From Channallabes apus (lineage: Eukaryota > Chordata > Actinopteri > Siluriformes > Clariidae), in assembly GCA_030522415.1 (NCBI GenBank), contig CM060109.1, forward strand, positions 28,024,392 through 28,088,391: 64,000 nucleotides of DNA. Reading direction: 5' to 3'. The position numbers and the translations under genes are program-made. The notes beneath the pieces were generated by a model. It ran no database searches, was not told the DNA's origin, and worked only from the letters and a program-made list of their open reading frames with translations. Below, piece by piece: positions 1 through 12,100 of this stretch (positions are counted from its first letter, which is position 1; every line of letters starts with the position of its first letter).

Positions 1-287
1 AGTATTGAGTGTATAACTGAACATAATTATTTGAAGGTTGACTTTTTTTGTATTAAAAACACTTTTCTTTTATTGGTCGGATGAAATATGCTAATTTTTG
101 GAGATAGGGATTTTGGGTTTTCATGAGCTGTATGCCACAATCATCAATATTAAAACAATAAAAGGCTTGAACTACTTCAGTTGTGTGTAATGAATCTAAA
201 ATATATGAAAGTCTAATGTTTATCAGTACATTACAGAAAATAATGAACTTGATCACAATATGCTAATTTGTTTTAGAAGGACCTGTA
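1..287 (+). mobile_element. Tc1-like element family B, 3' end fragment
   Basis: This is the terminal part of a Tc1/mariner element whose remainder lies before the window. It matches the ends of the family-B copies at 15366-16642 and 38642-40039 almost base for base and finishes with GAAGGACCTG followed by TA, the usual Tc1 target dinucleotide. Only terminal inverted repeat and 3' flank are present, with no transposase coding sequence. Confidence 0.85.
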
Positions 288-789
288 GAATGATTGTAAT
301 AAATTCACATAATATAAACATGGTCCAGTAATGTCATCAAATCTCTTTAAGCTTGAGCTCGTTGAAAGAGCAAGGATTGGAGGGATAAAAACTAATTCTG
401 TTAATATAACTTGAATACAAGTACGTGAAACTCAATACAGTGTGCACATTTAAATTAAGTCAATTCAATCACCTTTTAGTGTAAGAGGAATGTTCCTGAA
501 GATATCTAGGGTGTTAAGATTTTTAGGTCTTTAAAATGTTATTGTTATATTTGTTATAAATGTCATAATTATCAATATTGTCATCAAACAACTGTGGCTA
601 CATAAGGCTAAATATATCTGAAAAATCATGAATGGAGATCACTTAAACCCATGACATTGCATGATCAAAAATCAACAGTAAGAACTATAGTTATGTTTAA
701 TATTGAAAGTAAGAGCATTTGTGTACACAACACAACGTGATGTGAACTCACAGGATTGAGAATAAATATCTTTTTGGCCATAAGAAAAC
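288..789. other. AT-rich stretch with no recognised feature
   Basis: No coding frame, known repeat or RNA gene was recognised between the Tc1 fragment and the older Tc1 fossil downstream. Confidence 0.5.
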
Positions 790-1150
790 CACTTGTTAGT
801 GGGACTAACCAGAAAAAAGGCTACAGTTTGCTAGGGAGCATAAAGATTGGACATTGGAGCAATGGGGGACATTGGAGCAATGAGTTCAGATGGCCCTATT
901 AAGCATTGTTTGCATCAGGGTAAGAAAGGGAAAAAGATGGAACCCATCATGCATGATGTCCACTGTCCTGAATATACTGAATAACCAGGTTATCAGATCA
1001 GGAGATTTTCTTCAGTGATGGCATGGCGAAGGCATATTCCAGGACTCAAACTGTGATAGAGTGGTTTTGGGAGCATGTGAAATCAGTCGCAGACATGAAC
1101 TTGTAACCACATTGTGTGCTGTAATCAAAGATAAAGATGGTTGAATGAAG
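790..1150 (+). pseudogene. Ancient Tc1-like transposase fossil
   Basis: Translated pieces in shifting frames resemble the middle and C-terminal part of Tc1 transposases, for example a stretch reading GLTRKKATVC near 800-835 and one resembling ILNNQVI near 965-995. No open frame survives, so this is an old inactive copy from a family different from A and B here. The call rests on short weak matches. Confidence 0.4.
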
Positions 1151-1299
1151 TGTCTGACTTTTTTGGCCAGTACAAATAATTTACAAGTAAATTAAATTTT
1201 TAAGGATTGTAAGGATGCAGATGTCTGTATTTTTTCCATTTTAGTGCCTTATTTTTTCAATTATTTAAATAAATGTTATACAATGACAAGTAATTTCTG

Positions 1300-1378
1300 A
1301 CAGTCTAAAGATTCGACTCCTAGACTCGAGTCAGATGATTTGACTCACAGACTAGAGCATCGGAGTCTCCACCACTAA
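1300..1378. repeat. Possible MITE terminus
   Basis: The segment contains repeated GACTC-type motifs and ends in TCTCCACCACTAA, which resembles the terminus of common fish hAT-type MITEs built from such motifs. No partner terminus or target duplication was found. Confidence 0.28.
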
Positions 1379-1491
1379 TGAACTGGGCGCATCAGACTGT
1401 GTGTGAGTGCACAGCACCAGGTTTCTCCCTGGGGTTTGTTTTAGTAAAGCCGTACTCTCTCAACTGGACAGAGTAAATCTCCAGCTTCAAC

Positions 1492-1804
1492 ATGAGTGAT
1501 CCTCGCCTGCACACATCCGTGTCCGCTGACTCGGGCGACTCTCCCGGGCCGAAGCTCTCCCCCGCGGGCTTCGCTGCGCTCTCCGTCTTCTTGGGTCTTC
1601 TGAACAACTTTGTGGTCTTAATGCTCTTCTGTAAATTTAAGAAGCTCAGGACGCCAGTGAACATGCTCCTGCTGAACATCAGTGTGAGTGACATGCTGGT
1701 GTGTGTGTGCGGAACGAGCCTAAGCTTCGCGTCCAGTGTGTGCGGCCGCTGGCTGCTGGGGACGACTGGCTGCATGTGGTACGGCTTCATCAACTCCTGC
1801 TTCG
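1492..1804 (+). pseudogene. Opsin exon 1 (helices 1-3), donor site lost
   Basis: The exon encodes 104 residues: an N-terminal tail, helix 1 (with LLNNFVVLML), helix 2 (LLLNISVSDML) and the start of helix 3 with the conserved Cys in TTGCMWYGF. The start is supported by an in-frame TAA at 1474 and a good context (CAAC before ATG). Related genes split the glycine codon after CF, so the exon should end at 1804. The next bases are GGGAGC where a GTGAGC-like donor is expected, so the donor T is replaced by G. Read through, the frame stops at 1821. Confidence 0.85.
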
Positions 1805-2437
1805 GGGAGCAAATGCCCTGAACAGAGCAATGATAAGATAAACAGAGAAGATCTATAATTAAAACTCAATAAATATAATTAAAAATAAACTACTGTGTAT
1901 GAATGAATGCACCAGTTTTAAGCTCAAAATGTGCTCAGATCTGTTAAAGTTTGTACATTGGTACACTGGAATAAAAAAAATAAAAAATACTCAGCGATGG
2001 AGTTGTATTTCATTGTTAATAACTGCATTCAGCTGATATGGCAAAAAAACAGCAACTTTTTACCCTTTCTTTGATCTGTGATGCAGTGTACTCTTTTTCA
2101 AAAAAGCAGAATTGACAAATATTACAGTTTATTTCAATAATAATGATGATATTATTATTATTAGTATTATTATTTGCTTCAATCATCATTTACCTCTTTA
2201 GTAACACTGTAAATTCCATATAATACAGTCAGTTTGTGTTACACTGTTCAGGGCTATATTTAAATTCTGTATAAGAGGAATCAATCAATGCAATTAATTT
2301 GTGCAGAGAAAGTAGCATAGGTGCTAGGTTAAAGCTAGTCACTTTCCTACTGTTGTTAACTTGTTTGGCTATCAGGCAGCATCTGATCTCGTTTTTTTAT
2401 TTTTTTTTGTGAATTAATACCAACATTTTGGGGTTTA

Positions 2438-2621
2438 CATCTCAGGGAGTTTTTCCTTGCCACTGTCGCCCGCGGCTTGCTCACCAGGGACTATCTGACC
2501 ATTTTGATTCATACACATTCACATTCCATACAAACTTAAATAATTCTTTTGATTGTGTAAAGCTGTTTTGAGACAATGTCAATTGGTAAAAGCGCTATAC
2601 AAATAAAATTTTATTGAAAAA
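2438..2621 (+). mobile_element. L2-type LINE, 3' end only
   Basis: The sequence begins with a motif around ATCTCAGGGAG and ends with a motif containing AAGCGCTATACAAATAAAA, the same tail that closes the reverse-transcriptase-bearing LINE at 34861-36795. It is a 5'-truncated copy, as is usual for target-primed insertions. Confidence 0.75.
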
Positions 2622-2714
2622 TAGTGAGAAATCTAAACCATCCCTCATACAGCTGTAATGAATTTAATTATACAAACCTTGACAAAAATGAATAAAAAAC
2701 CTCAAACCTCAAAC

Positions 2715-3064
2715 AGGCGGTGTAGTGGTTAGCACTGTCGCCTTGCACCTCCAGGTTCCGGGCTCGATTCCCGTCTCTGTGTGCATGTGAGTTTACATGT
2801 TCTCCCCGTGCTTGGTGGGTTTCCTCCGGGTACTCTGATTTCCCCCCACAGTCCAAAGACATGCAGGTTAGGCTAATTGGCGTTCCTAAATTGCCCGTAG
2901 TGTGTGATTGGGTGTGTGAGTGTGTGTATGTGTGTGTGCCCTGCGATGGATTGGCACCCTGTCCAGGGTGTACCCCGCCTAGTGCCCGAAGTCTCCTGGG
3001 ATAGGCTCCAGGTCCCCCGCGACCCTGAACACAGGATTAAGCGGTATAGAAAATGAATGAATGA
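2715..3064 (+). mobile_element. tRNA-derived SINE, family 1, copy 1
   Basis: The head has an A-box-like segment (GGTGTAGTGG) and a B-box-like segment (GGCTCGATTCCC), consistent with an internal RNA polymerase III promoter derived from a tRNA. The body shares TTTCCTCCGGGTACTC and GTACCCCGCC with the copies at 5281 and 29195, and the tail is an AATG tetramer run. Confidence 0.75.
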
Positions 3065-5280
3065 AACCTCAAACAAATGAAATAAAATAATTTTAATTAA
3101 TGGGCATATTTTTCCCAGATCAAATATAGGAAACTAAATTATGGAATTTAGAGAAATATAGAGAAAAAAAAATCAACAGGGGGAAAAAATACTTATGTTT
3201 CAGCTTTATCCATTAGTGGTTGCTGGAACAGTTTGTACAGAATGTAACCTTGTTGTCTTTCAATCAGTTTGAGATCTATAGTAGACTCTTTGCTGGATAT
3301 GTTACTGAGTTTATATGTCTTTCCTAACAAAATGATTCAACATTGAACAATACCACTTATATAACAGTTAGTTCCAACCAATTTAACTAATTTCATGAAA
3401 GGCATTCTATAAATAGTGATACTGGATGGTATCACTGGGACATTTAACTACTTATCACTATACTTATCATCCTCATCACTGGTGTTCTAATAACCGCTAA
3501 TTTCCGTCTTCTAACCGTCAGCCTTCAGCACTTTTTCATTCATTCAGCCAAAGTATTACAGTACTGTCAGTACTGTACAGACATTGAAATGTTTCATTCC
3601 ATTCGTTTCTCCTTTTTTTGTGTTGGATTTCATTCTTGAAGGAGTTTTATAACAATTTAGATTGATTGATTTGGATTACAGATGACAGTTCATGTACCAT
3701 CCAAGGATTTATTTTAGCACTTAGTTACAGTATCTCCCCCAGCCACACACTTTTCATATGAATTTTTATTTGAGCAAGTCTGCTTTTTTTTAGATCAGTA
3801 AAAGCATCTACATGAATTGTTAATAATATTCAAGGAGTGTTTAAGTTGAACCAGGACTTCTGTAGGCACAACGACAGAACACAGTTATGAGAGTAAAACA
3901 AGCTTTATTTCTCTATATGCATTCATCCCAGTGTTTCACTAGTGCTTGAATACCATCAAGGTTTTCTCAGTATGCTAGAGTCATGATCCGACTGCTTGCA
4001 CTCTCAGGAACTCCTTTAATGGCCCAAACATGTATTGAAATGACAATACAGTATCTCCCAGCTAAGTTCTGTAATGTGCAAAATGTGTGCAAATGTGCAA
4101 TTACTGTATTGTGTGTTGGGTTTTCTGCAAGTTGGTGACAAATTATCCATTGATTTCAAGAATGAGGAATATTTTGTGCTTGTTTTCTTTGAGTCACAAG
4201 GATATTAAAAAAGCACAAATATCAAAATATGACAAAATTGTTTGGGTTGTATCAATGTGAATTTGCATGATTTTACAAGAAGCTGTATCTCCATCTCCCA
4301 CAATTTTGGCACAATGGATAAATCAGCCTGCAGTTTTGTTTGGAGTAATTTAAGTATAAGTACTATGTTGGTTGAGTTTTAATTAAAATATATTAATACA
4401 CATTTATTCTTCAATTGTGATATAATAGTGGGCCAAGCAGCAGAATGGTGGCAATAAATTGAAGATCATAAACATTACAAGCAGTAAAAAAAAAACTTTG
4501 TTTGGTACTTGACGACAGCTCCTTATCACAGTATATATATATAACATCTGTTTGTGCATCAACTGACCACATATACCCTCAGTGGTTCCCTAAGGTTTAA
4601 AACTAACAGGAATAGTGTACAGATTCAGACAAAGTGAACGGAACAGTTTTACACACACTGGGTCATTTCAGGTCTTTTGTACTCACATCCTTTGAGTGTT
4701 ATAATGTTAATTTTCTGCTTAATTTTTAGATGTAACCTTTGACAATATTTATGGTTTCCAAATACAGCAAAACAAGTGCAGGTGAAAGCAGGAGAAAGAG
4801 GAGACAGGACATATATCAATTTGGAAGTGAAACAGAAGGTTGCACACCTAACTACACTATCTAACACAGCTTTGTTTGCACAACATCCAACCTAATGCAC
4901 TATTTTACAGAACCTATTATGAATATTAAATAATTCACACCGGTAGTTCATTATTGCTGGCAGTAACAGAGTATAATGTACTCCAAAAATCCATTGAACA
5001 AATTTAGCTCATTAATAGCATGCACTGTTTCGTCCACAAAATAGTTTTGCTTCACTGATCAAAGGCCAGAAAGAAGCGATGTGATTAAGGTGTCATGATG
5101 CATCTGTTTTTGTTCTAACATGTGGCTGCCATGTGTTGTGCTTTGCTTAAAATGTGAAAGTTTAAAGCTTCTATATATGTATATATTTTTTATGAAACAT
5201 TTTGTTATAGACAACTTTGTGTGCCAGAGAAAAATAATTTGACAAAATGAGTAAAAGTCTGAAAATGATATTTATCAAGT

Positions 5281-5657
5281 TCATTCATTCATTAATTCAT
5301 TCATTTTCTATACCGCTTAATCCTGTGTTCAGGGTCGCGGGGGACCTGGAGCCTATCCCAGGAGACTTCGGGCACTAGGCGGGGTACACCCTGGACAGGG
5401 TGCCAATCCATCGCAGGGCACACACAAATACACACACTCACACACCCAATCACACACTACGTGCAATTTGGGAACGCCAGTTAGCCTAACCTGCATATCT
5501 TTGGACAATGGGAGGAAACCGGAGTACCCGGAGGAAACCCACCAAGCACGGGGAGAACATGCAAACTCCATGCACACAGAGAAGCGAGCCGGGGAATCGA
5601 ACCCAGACCCTGGAGGTGCAAGGCGACAGTGCTAACCACTACACCACCGCGCCGCCA
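5281..5657 (-). mobile_element. tRNA-derived SINE, family 1, copy 2
   Basis: Reverse-strand copy of the SINE at 2715-3064. It has an ATTC tetramer run at the left edge (its 3' tail), a B box around 5593-5605 and an A box near 5634-5650. It is better preserved at its head than copy 1. Confidence 0.8.
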
Positions 5658-5937
5658 TATTTATCAAGTTTTTCTACCAAATTGTTAATGTGCTGTCTTT
5701 CATGTGTTTGTTCAACCACTCTGAAAAATGCTGCCTGTCAGGTTCAACTTTCACATTTTAAAAACCATAAGTATCATAAGAGTACGATTAGCTGTAGACA
5801 CTAAATGGAACATGTTGGCTTTATTCTCTACGTACTCATCTACAGTACATACTGCTTAAAATAATAAGCACTGAACTGCACACCGGACAAACAATGTCTG
5901 GATTTGTAAGAGCATGTCATTTCTGTTTGGGAATATA

Positions 5938-7556
5938 CAGTGGTGTGAAAAACTATTTGCCCCCTTCCTGGTTTCTTATTCTTTTGCATGTTTGTCACAC
6001 TTAAATGTTTCTGCTCATCAAAAACCGTTAACTATTAGTCAAAGATAACATAATTGAACACAAAATGCAGTTTTTAAATGAAGGTTTACGTTATTAAGGG
6101 AGAAAAAAAACTCCAAATCTACATGGCCCTGTGTGAAAAAGTGATTGCCCCCCTTGTTAAAAAATTACTTAACTGTGGTTTATCACACCTGAGTTCAATT
6201 TCTGTAGTCACCCCCAGGCCTGATTACTGCCACACCTGTTTCAATCAAGAAATCACTTAAATAGGAGCTACCTGACACAGAGAAGTAGACCAAAAGCACC
6301 TCAAAAGCTAGACATCATGCCAAGATCCAAAGAAATTCAGGAACAAATGAGAACAAAAGTAATTGAGATCTATCAGTCTGGTAAAGGTTATAAAGCCATT
6401 TCTAAAGCTTTGGGACTCCAGCGAACCACAGTGAGAGCCATTATCCTCAAATGGCAAAAACATGGAACAGTGGTGAACCTTCCCAGGAGTGGCCGGCCGA
6501 CCGAAATTACCCCAAGAGCACAGAGACAACTCATCCGAGAGGCCACAAAAGACCCCAGGACAACATCTAAAGAACTGCAGGCCTCACTTGCCTCAATTAA
6601 GGTCAGTGTTCACGACTCCACCATAAGAAAGAGACTGGGCAAAAACGGCCTGCATGGCAGATTTCCAAGGCGCAAACCACTTTTAAGCAAAAAGAACATT
6701 AAGGCTCGTCTCAATTTTGCTAAAAAACATCTCAATGATTGCCAAGACTTTTGGGAAAATACCTTGTGGACCGACGAGACAAAAGTTGAACTTTTTGGAA
6801 GGTTTTGTCCCGTTACATCTGGCGTAAAAGTAACACAGCATTTCAGAAAAAGAACATCATACCAACAGTAAAATATGGTGGTGGTAGTGTGATGGTCTGG
6901 GGTTGTTTTGCTGCTTCAGGACCTGGAAGGCTTGCTGTGATAAATGGAACCATGAATTCTACTGTCTACCAAAAAATCCTGAAGGAGAATGTCCGGCCAT
7001 CTGTTCGTCAACTCAAGCTGAAGCGATCTTGGGTGCTGCAGCAGGACAATGACCCAAAACACACCAGCAAATCCACCTCTGAATGGCTGAAGAAAAACAA
7101 AATGAAGACTTTGGAGTGGCCTAGTCAAAGTCCTGACCTGAATCCTATTGAGATGTTGTGACATGACCTTAAAAAGGCGGTTCATGCTAGAAAACCCTCA
7201 AATAAAGCTGAATTACAAGAATTCTGCAAAGATGAGTGGGCCAAAATTCCTCCAGAGCGCTGTAAAAGACTCGTTGCAAGTTATCGCAAACGCTTGATTG
7301 CAGTTATTGCTGCTAAGGGTGGCCCAACCAGTTATTAGGTTCAGGGGGCAATTACTTTTTCACACAGGGCCATGTAGGTTTGGATTTTTTATTCTCCCTA
7401 AATAATAAAACCCTCATTTAAAAACTGCATTTTGTGTTTACTTGTGTTATCTTTGACTAATAGTTAAATGTGTTTGATGATCAGAAACATTTTGTGTGAC
7501 AAACATGCAAAAGAATAAGAAATCAGGAAGGGGGCAAATAGTTTTTCACACCACTG
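5938..7556 (+). mobile_element. Complete Tc1-like element family A, copy 1
   Basis: A 1619-bp element flanked by TA on both sides. Both ends read CAGTGGTGTGAAAAACTATT on opposite strands, and the inverted repeats extend roughly 210 bp. Each repeat has an outer (GTGTGAAAAACTATTTGCC) and an inner (GTGTGAAAAAGT) related motif, the IR/DR arrangement in which transposase binds twice per end. It encloses one broken transposase gene. A near-identical copy lies at 17287-18855. Confidence 0.93.
6317..7338 (+). pseudogene. Tc1-like transposase, family A copy 1, broken
   Basis: Cut-and-paste DDE transposase that would bind the flanking inverted repeats and insert at TA. The ATG at 6317 opens about 160 intact residues with the paired-like helix-turn-helix region ([20 protein letters not shown]) and the GRP linker. 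The first catalytic Asp is in [11 protein letters not shown] one-base loss near 6805 shifts the frame, shown by comparison with copy 2. The second frame carries the second catalytic Asp in [10 protein letters not shown] and the Glu in [12 protein letters not shown]-to-TGA change at 7159 then stops translation about 60 codons before the expected end at 7336-7338. It cannot make an active enzyme as it stands. Confidence 0.9.
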
Positions 7557-8378
7557 TATATGAATCCATGTCATCAGTAAAACAATTTTCATGCATATAT
7601 TTTCTCTTGGAGAAATTGGCTCAATACAGTACAACCCCTACCCCCTCCTATGGTTTGCTTAAATTTACTGTATAATGTCTAAAACCTACAATAATCCAAC
7701 AATATCTTATGGTCTTGTAAAAAACAAACAAACAAAAAAACTGTTGAACATATTCAATTGACTTGTATAGACTTGCACTGAAATATAAAGTAACATAAAT
7801 AATGCAGCATCTAGATTTCTGGTTGTAACTTGACAATCAGTGTCGCTGACATTTATCTAGTTTAAATGGCAAAATGTTGAGAATATGTCATACCTAGCCA
7901 CTTTTAGAGCACTGATCCCAAGCTTAGATTAAAATAGGATGGTTGCATCAGGAAAGGCATTAAACCTGTACTAAAAATCAAATGTCGATCAAATGATCTG
8001 TTTTGGCAGATCCTTATGGGAATAGCCAAAATAACAGATACTGATGACACCAAGACTATGCAAGCTGATCAGTTTAAGATGATGTGGTTTATTTTCAAAT
8101 GCTCCGATAAGTTGATTGACAGCTATTAGTCCATTAGAAAAAAATATATTCTTATAGTTCTTGTGCAGTATTTCTAAATCTAAAATAATTATTTAGTTAT
8201 AACATGGCACGACAAATACTTTGCTGATTGTTTAGGTAGTTAGCCTACCTGTATTAAATTAAAGCTCTGCTTTTCTCTCGTTTTTTCAGAAGTTAGCTTC
8301 TAACATTGCATGTCTTTTTTTCCCATCTTGTTCTTTTTTTTCCTACTTAATTCTCTTTTTTCCCCTTCTTGTTTTTAG

Positions 8379-8709
8379 GTATTGTATCCTTAATATTCTT
8401 GGTGATTTTGTCATATGAGCGCTACAGCACAATGACAGTGTATAACAACCGGGAGCCAAACTACCATAAACACTTGCTGGCAGTTGGGGGGTCATGGCTC
8501 TACTCTCTGATTTGGACTGTGCCACCCCTGCTGGGGTGGAGTAGTTACGGGTTAGAGGGAGCTGGAACCAACTGTTCGGTGTCATGGACTGATCACTCCT
8601 CTAAATCCCGTTCCTACATTATCTGCCTATTCATCTTTTGCCTGGGTCTGCCAGTGCTGGTAATGGTGTACAGCTATGGCAGGCTGCTACAGTATACGCT
8701 GTCAAAAAG
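8379..8709 (+). pseudogene. Opsin exon 2 (helices 3-5), open
   Basis: The exon completes the split glycine codon and encodes helix 3 with SYERY (the E/DRY motif), helix 4 (WLYSLIWTVPPLLGW), extracellular loop 2 with the disulphide Cys in GTNCSVSWT, and helix 5 (YIICLFIFCLGLPVLVMVY). It has an AG acceptor and a GTGAGA donor, 331 bases and no lesion. The GWSSYG segment is characteristic of TMT opsins. Confidence 0.9.
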
Positions 8710-8970
8710 GTGAGATCTGACCCTCTTGTTCATAAGTGAGAGACTATCTGTGACAGACACAGCTTGATGGTATAATTACCAATTAAGTCTGAATGTTGTG
8801 AAGTGTCATGTACACATTGTATAGACTGAGTATCATGAGGCAAAATTCACAACGTAGGATTGATGTGACCTGTCTAGTGTTCCTGACACAAATCCAATAT
8901 TGATACACCAACAAGTCCAATTAGTACAAAGTCTTTTGACTTTTCCTTTTTTTTTTTTTTTAATATCCAG
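8710..8970 (+). other. Opsin intron 2
   Basis: A 261-bp intron with a GTGAGA donor, a long T run at 8947-8961 and an AG acceptor at 8969-8970. No other feature seen. Confidence 0.75.
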
Positions 8971-9190
8971 TTAGGGAAGATTCGCAAGACTGCTTGAAGG
9001 CGAGATTACCACCTGTTGATTATGGTCATCACCAATGTGGCGTGTTATCTGCTGTGTTGGACTCCATACAGTGTGGTGGCCACATTTGGTCAACCGGCAA
9101 TCATTACACCTGTTGCCAGCAGTCCCTTCTCTTCTTGCCAAGAGCAGCACCGTCATCAACCCAATCATATACATTTTCATGAACAAACAG
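8971..9190 (+). pseudogene. Opsin exon 3 (helices 6-7) with stop and frameshifts
   Basis: The frame reads GKIRKTA, a TGA stop at 8995-8997, then RRDYHLLIMVITNVACYLL with CWTPY of helix 6 and ITPVAS. A two-base loss at about 9121 shifts the frame into PSLLAKSSTVINPIIYIF with the retinal-binding lysine and NPIIY. The stop sits where related opsins have Arg, so a CGA-to-TGA change is likely. One base also seems to be missing at the 5' edge. The loop between CWTPYSVVA and TFG is about three residues short. The donor GTAAGA follows at 9191. Confidence 0.9.
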
Positions 9191-12100
9191 GTAAGAACCT
9201 TTGACCTTACAGTATGTCATGCTAAACTTTGATAGCACACATTACAATATTTTAATAATTAAAAGTGTCACTATTGAAAATGTACTGTACTGGAATAACG
9301 TCACGCAAAAAAAATCCACTGGATCATGATGTCTTAATTGTAGGCCAGTTCAACTGCTTCTTAGAAATAATGCAAAAAACTTCTGGCACCACCACAAAAA
9401 TATTTGTACCTAATTTTGGTATTGTGTAAATGTATTGATCCTTTTACCACAGAGTGGTAAACTGCTTTAATTGCTTTAGTTTCCTTAGTGGTGATGTTAA
9501 AGGATTAATCATGTGTAACAGACACTAGGGGGAAAAAAAAGTTCTAAATCCATGTACAGCCTATAGTCCTCATGATGGAAGAGGTAAGAGAATGTATAAA
9601 ATGGAAAGTAGAGGATTATTCAGAAGTGAGCAGAAGCTTCATTTAAGAACTCAATTTCATAACACAAAAACAAGACTGGAGAGGGTTTATTTATTGTGTT
9701 AGCTTTGAGGTGTAGACTGGGTTATCAAAACAATAATAAAAAAAAAGAATAAATTAGAAATCTTGGATTTTCAGAAAGGTTACATGCACCCAGACACCCA
9801 GACACAGCAATTCACAGTGTGTTAGAACAATGGCGTATCACACTTTTTTTTTGTTTCTTTTTTTTTTTTTTTTAAAGAAGGTTAAGCCAAAACCAAATAG
9901 ACACAGACACCGAAAATATCCCTTAAATTAAAGCCCATTTATAATAGTTAGAAACTACTATTAAAATACATATTTTTTTTGACAATATAATTTCTGTCAC
10001 AAACTCAACTGGCCCAAGAACAAGCCTTTTTTTTTTGACAAAATATTAACATTATAAAAAACACAGATTGCATTGCACTTATGCATGTTTATTTTCATGT
10101 TGGAAAATGGCAAAACACATTCAATTAAAATAATTGCATTAACAAATGAACAAAGAAATGGCATCAAAAGCATCCAATGGCTTTTGAAGGCTAACGGTCT
10201 TAACTACGTACACCAGATTAGGCTTCAAGTGGTGTACATCATCAGGTCACGTTTTAAAAGGCTGTGCGCGGCGGTAAGGAGGGAGAGAGAGAGTCCATAG
10301 TCAACTGAACTTTTTTGTGGGGCAAGACGAAGTGCAAACAAGAAGTCAGCTTTATTTTAAGGGTGTTGCAGCCAGCAGACTGCTCCTGAATTAATGAATT
10401 AGTAGAACTAGTTGTTAGCTGTTGTTTAAATCTGGCCAGCGAAACACCACCGAGAGAACAATTTTACGTATTTTCTGAAGATTTAATAACGAAAAAAAAA
10501 AATTGCCTCAGGATGTCAGTTTTCCATTTAGGATATCCTGGCATAATTAATTTCAAACAATTTACAAGCAACACATTGTGTTATAAATTTTAATACATGA
10601 TTCACCCAGTAGTAATTAAAGCTGACTGTGTATTTTGCACCCATGATTCCAACTTTTTTTTTTTTTTTTTTAATTCAGTGTCCCCGGCCAACAAGAGAAT
10701 CACAAATGCAGCTGTCAAAATGTATGAACATAATAGACCAACAGAGTGAGCTAGTTAGAAAGAAATCTAGCAGAGATTCACAGCACCACAGTTCCAGTCC
10801 ATAGTAAAGATTCACAGCACCAACGTTACAACCCCAAACACACAGTGGCCCTTACAACCCAATCAGGAAAACACTCAACATCTATTTGGCACAGTATTGC
10901 CAACACCCAAAACAGTGCAGTGATGACCTTATCCAATTGTCCAATGTAACTCTACTCCTGTTACCTAAAACAACTTGCACAAATTTTAAGTAAGACTTTA
11001 CTTTGCTTTTTCAACTTAATTATTGTTACTCTGACAAATATATATAACTTTTTTTTACCACAATGAGCTTACAAGCCCTGATATTTAGCATGCGGTGTCC
11101 ACTTTGTTGTGTGAAATTATATAGCTAGGAGTTTATGTATAAGTAAAAGTAGACAGTGATAGCAAAACTTTTTGCAAAAGATTAAAAGGTAAATTGTGTG
11201 TATCGGACTACAAATATTAAGGGAAGCACAGATCAGTGGCAATTGTTTTTTAAAAATCCCAAAAGTCACAACATTCCCAAATCTCAGAGCTCGTATTGTG
11301 TTGCTCTGAATGCACAAACAGTAGGGAATGGTTTGTGAAACCTTTGTGGCTGAAGGTGCTCCTGCAGTGATTGAAAGCTCCTTAGACATTCAGTAAGTGA
11401 TCAGTAGTGTGCTCCTGTATACGTTCCCTGCAATAAGACAGAAAAAAAAGCCTTCAACTGGGCCAAATGCAGTTTCCTCTAAACTCACCACCACCATTAA
11501 AATACCTCTCTAATGTGGAAGCACGGGATGGTGTGTGACAAAGATGTATATGTATATACACATACTGCACATATATGATTCATCTTAAGAGTTGAAAGTA
11601 CCACTTTTTTTTTTGTTATAAAGAAACCTCATACACGAACCGACAGGATGACTATAATTGGCAAGTAAACGATTAGTTGCAGTATTACAGACTAAATCAT
11701 CCTGAAAAAAGGAAAACTTATTACCCTATCAATCAATATCTGTTTACATTACCCCAACATGGGGTGGGTAGGTAGTTATCAGTATTGAATAATACACTAC
11801 CAACAGAGGTTCCTAAATGAAATATTCAACAAAATCAGATGGATAGAGAGGTTGCGTTTCAGAGTCTGACTTAGACCTGAGAGCAAACAGCAGTTCCCAC
11901 TTTCACCATCACAATTTACATGTATACAGAACTTCCGCTCTCTGTGTTCAGTCCGTACAGTTTATCATTTTGTACACAGATTAGTGGCACGTAAGGAAAA
12001 CATGTCAAAGGTAACACATTGTACTTCTAGTGGTATAAAAAAAAACTATTTACATTGATAAAACACAATGTGAAGAAAAGTTGAAGATACAATGCAAGGA

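Larger units (their letters stand above)
1805..8378 (+). other. Opsin intron 1
   Basis: A 6.6-kb intron that holds an L2 tail, two SINE copies and a complete Tc1 element. The stretches 1861-2437, 3065-5280 and 7559-8378 are AT-rich and show nothing recognisable. The acceptor is a pyrimidine-rich run ending in AG at 8377-8378. Confidence 0.75.

Noticed and set aside
8343..8585. 80-codon - strand frame over opsin exon 2
   Set aside because: Antisense shadow of the opsin exon.
10073..10300. 75-codon + strand frame in opsin intron 3
   Set aside because: No similarity to any opsin tail. The true exon 4 at 13569 explains the C-terminus.
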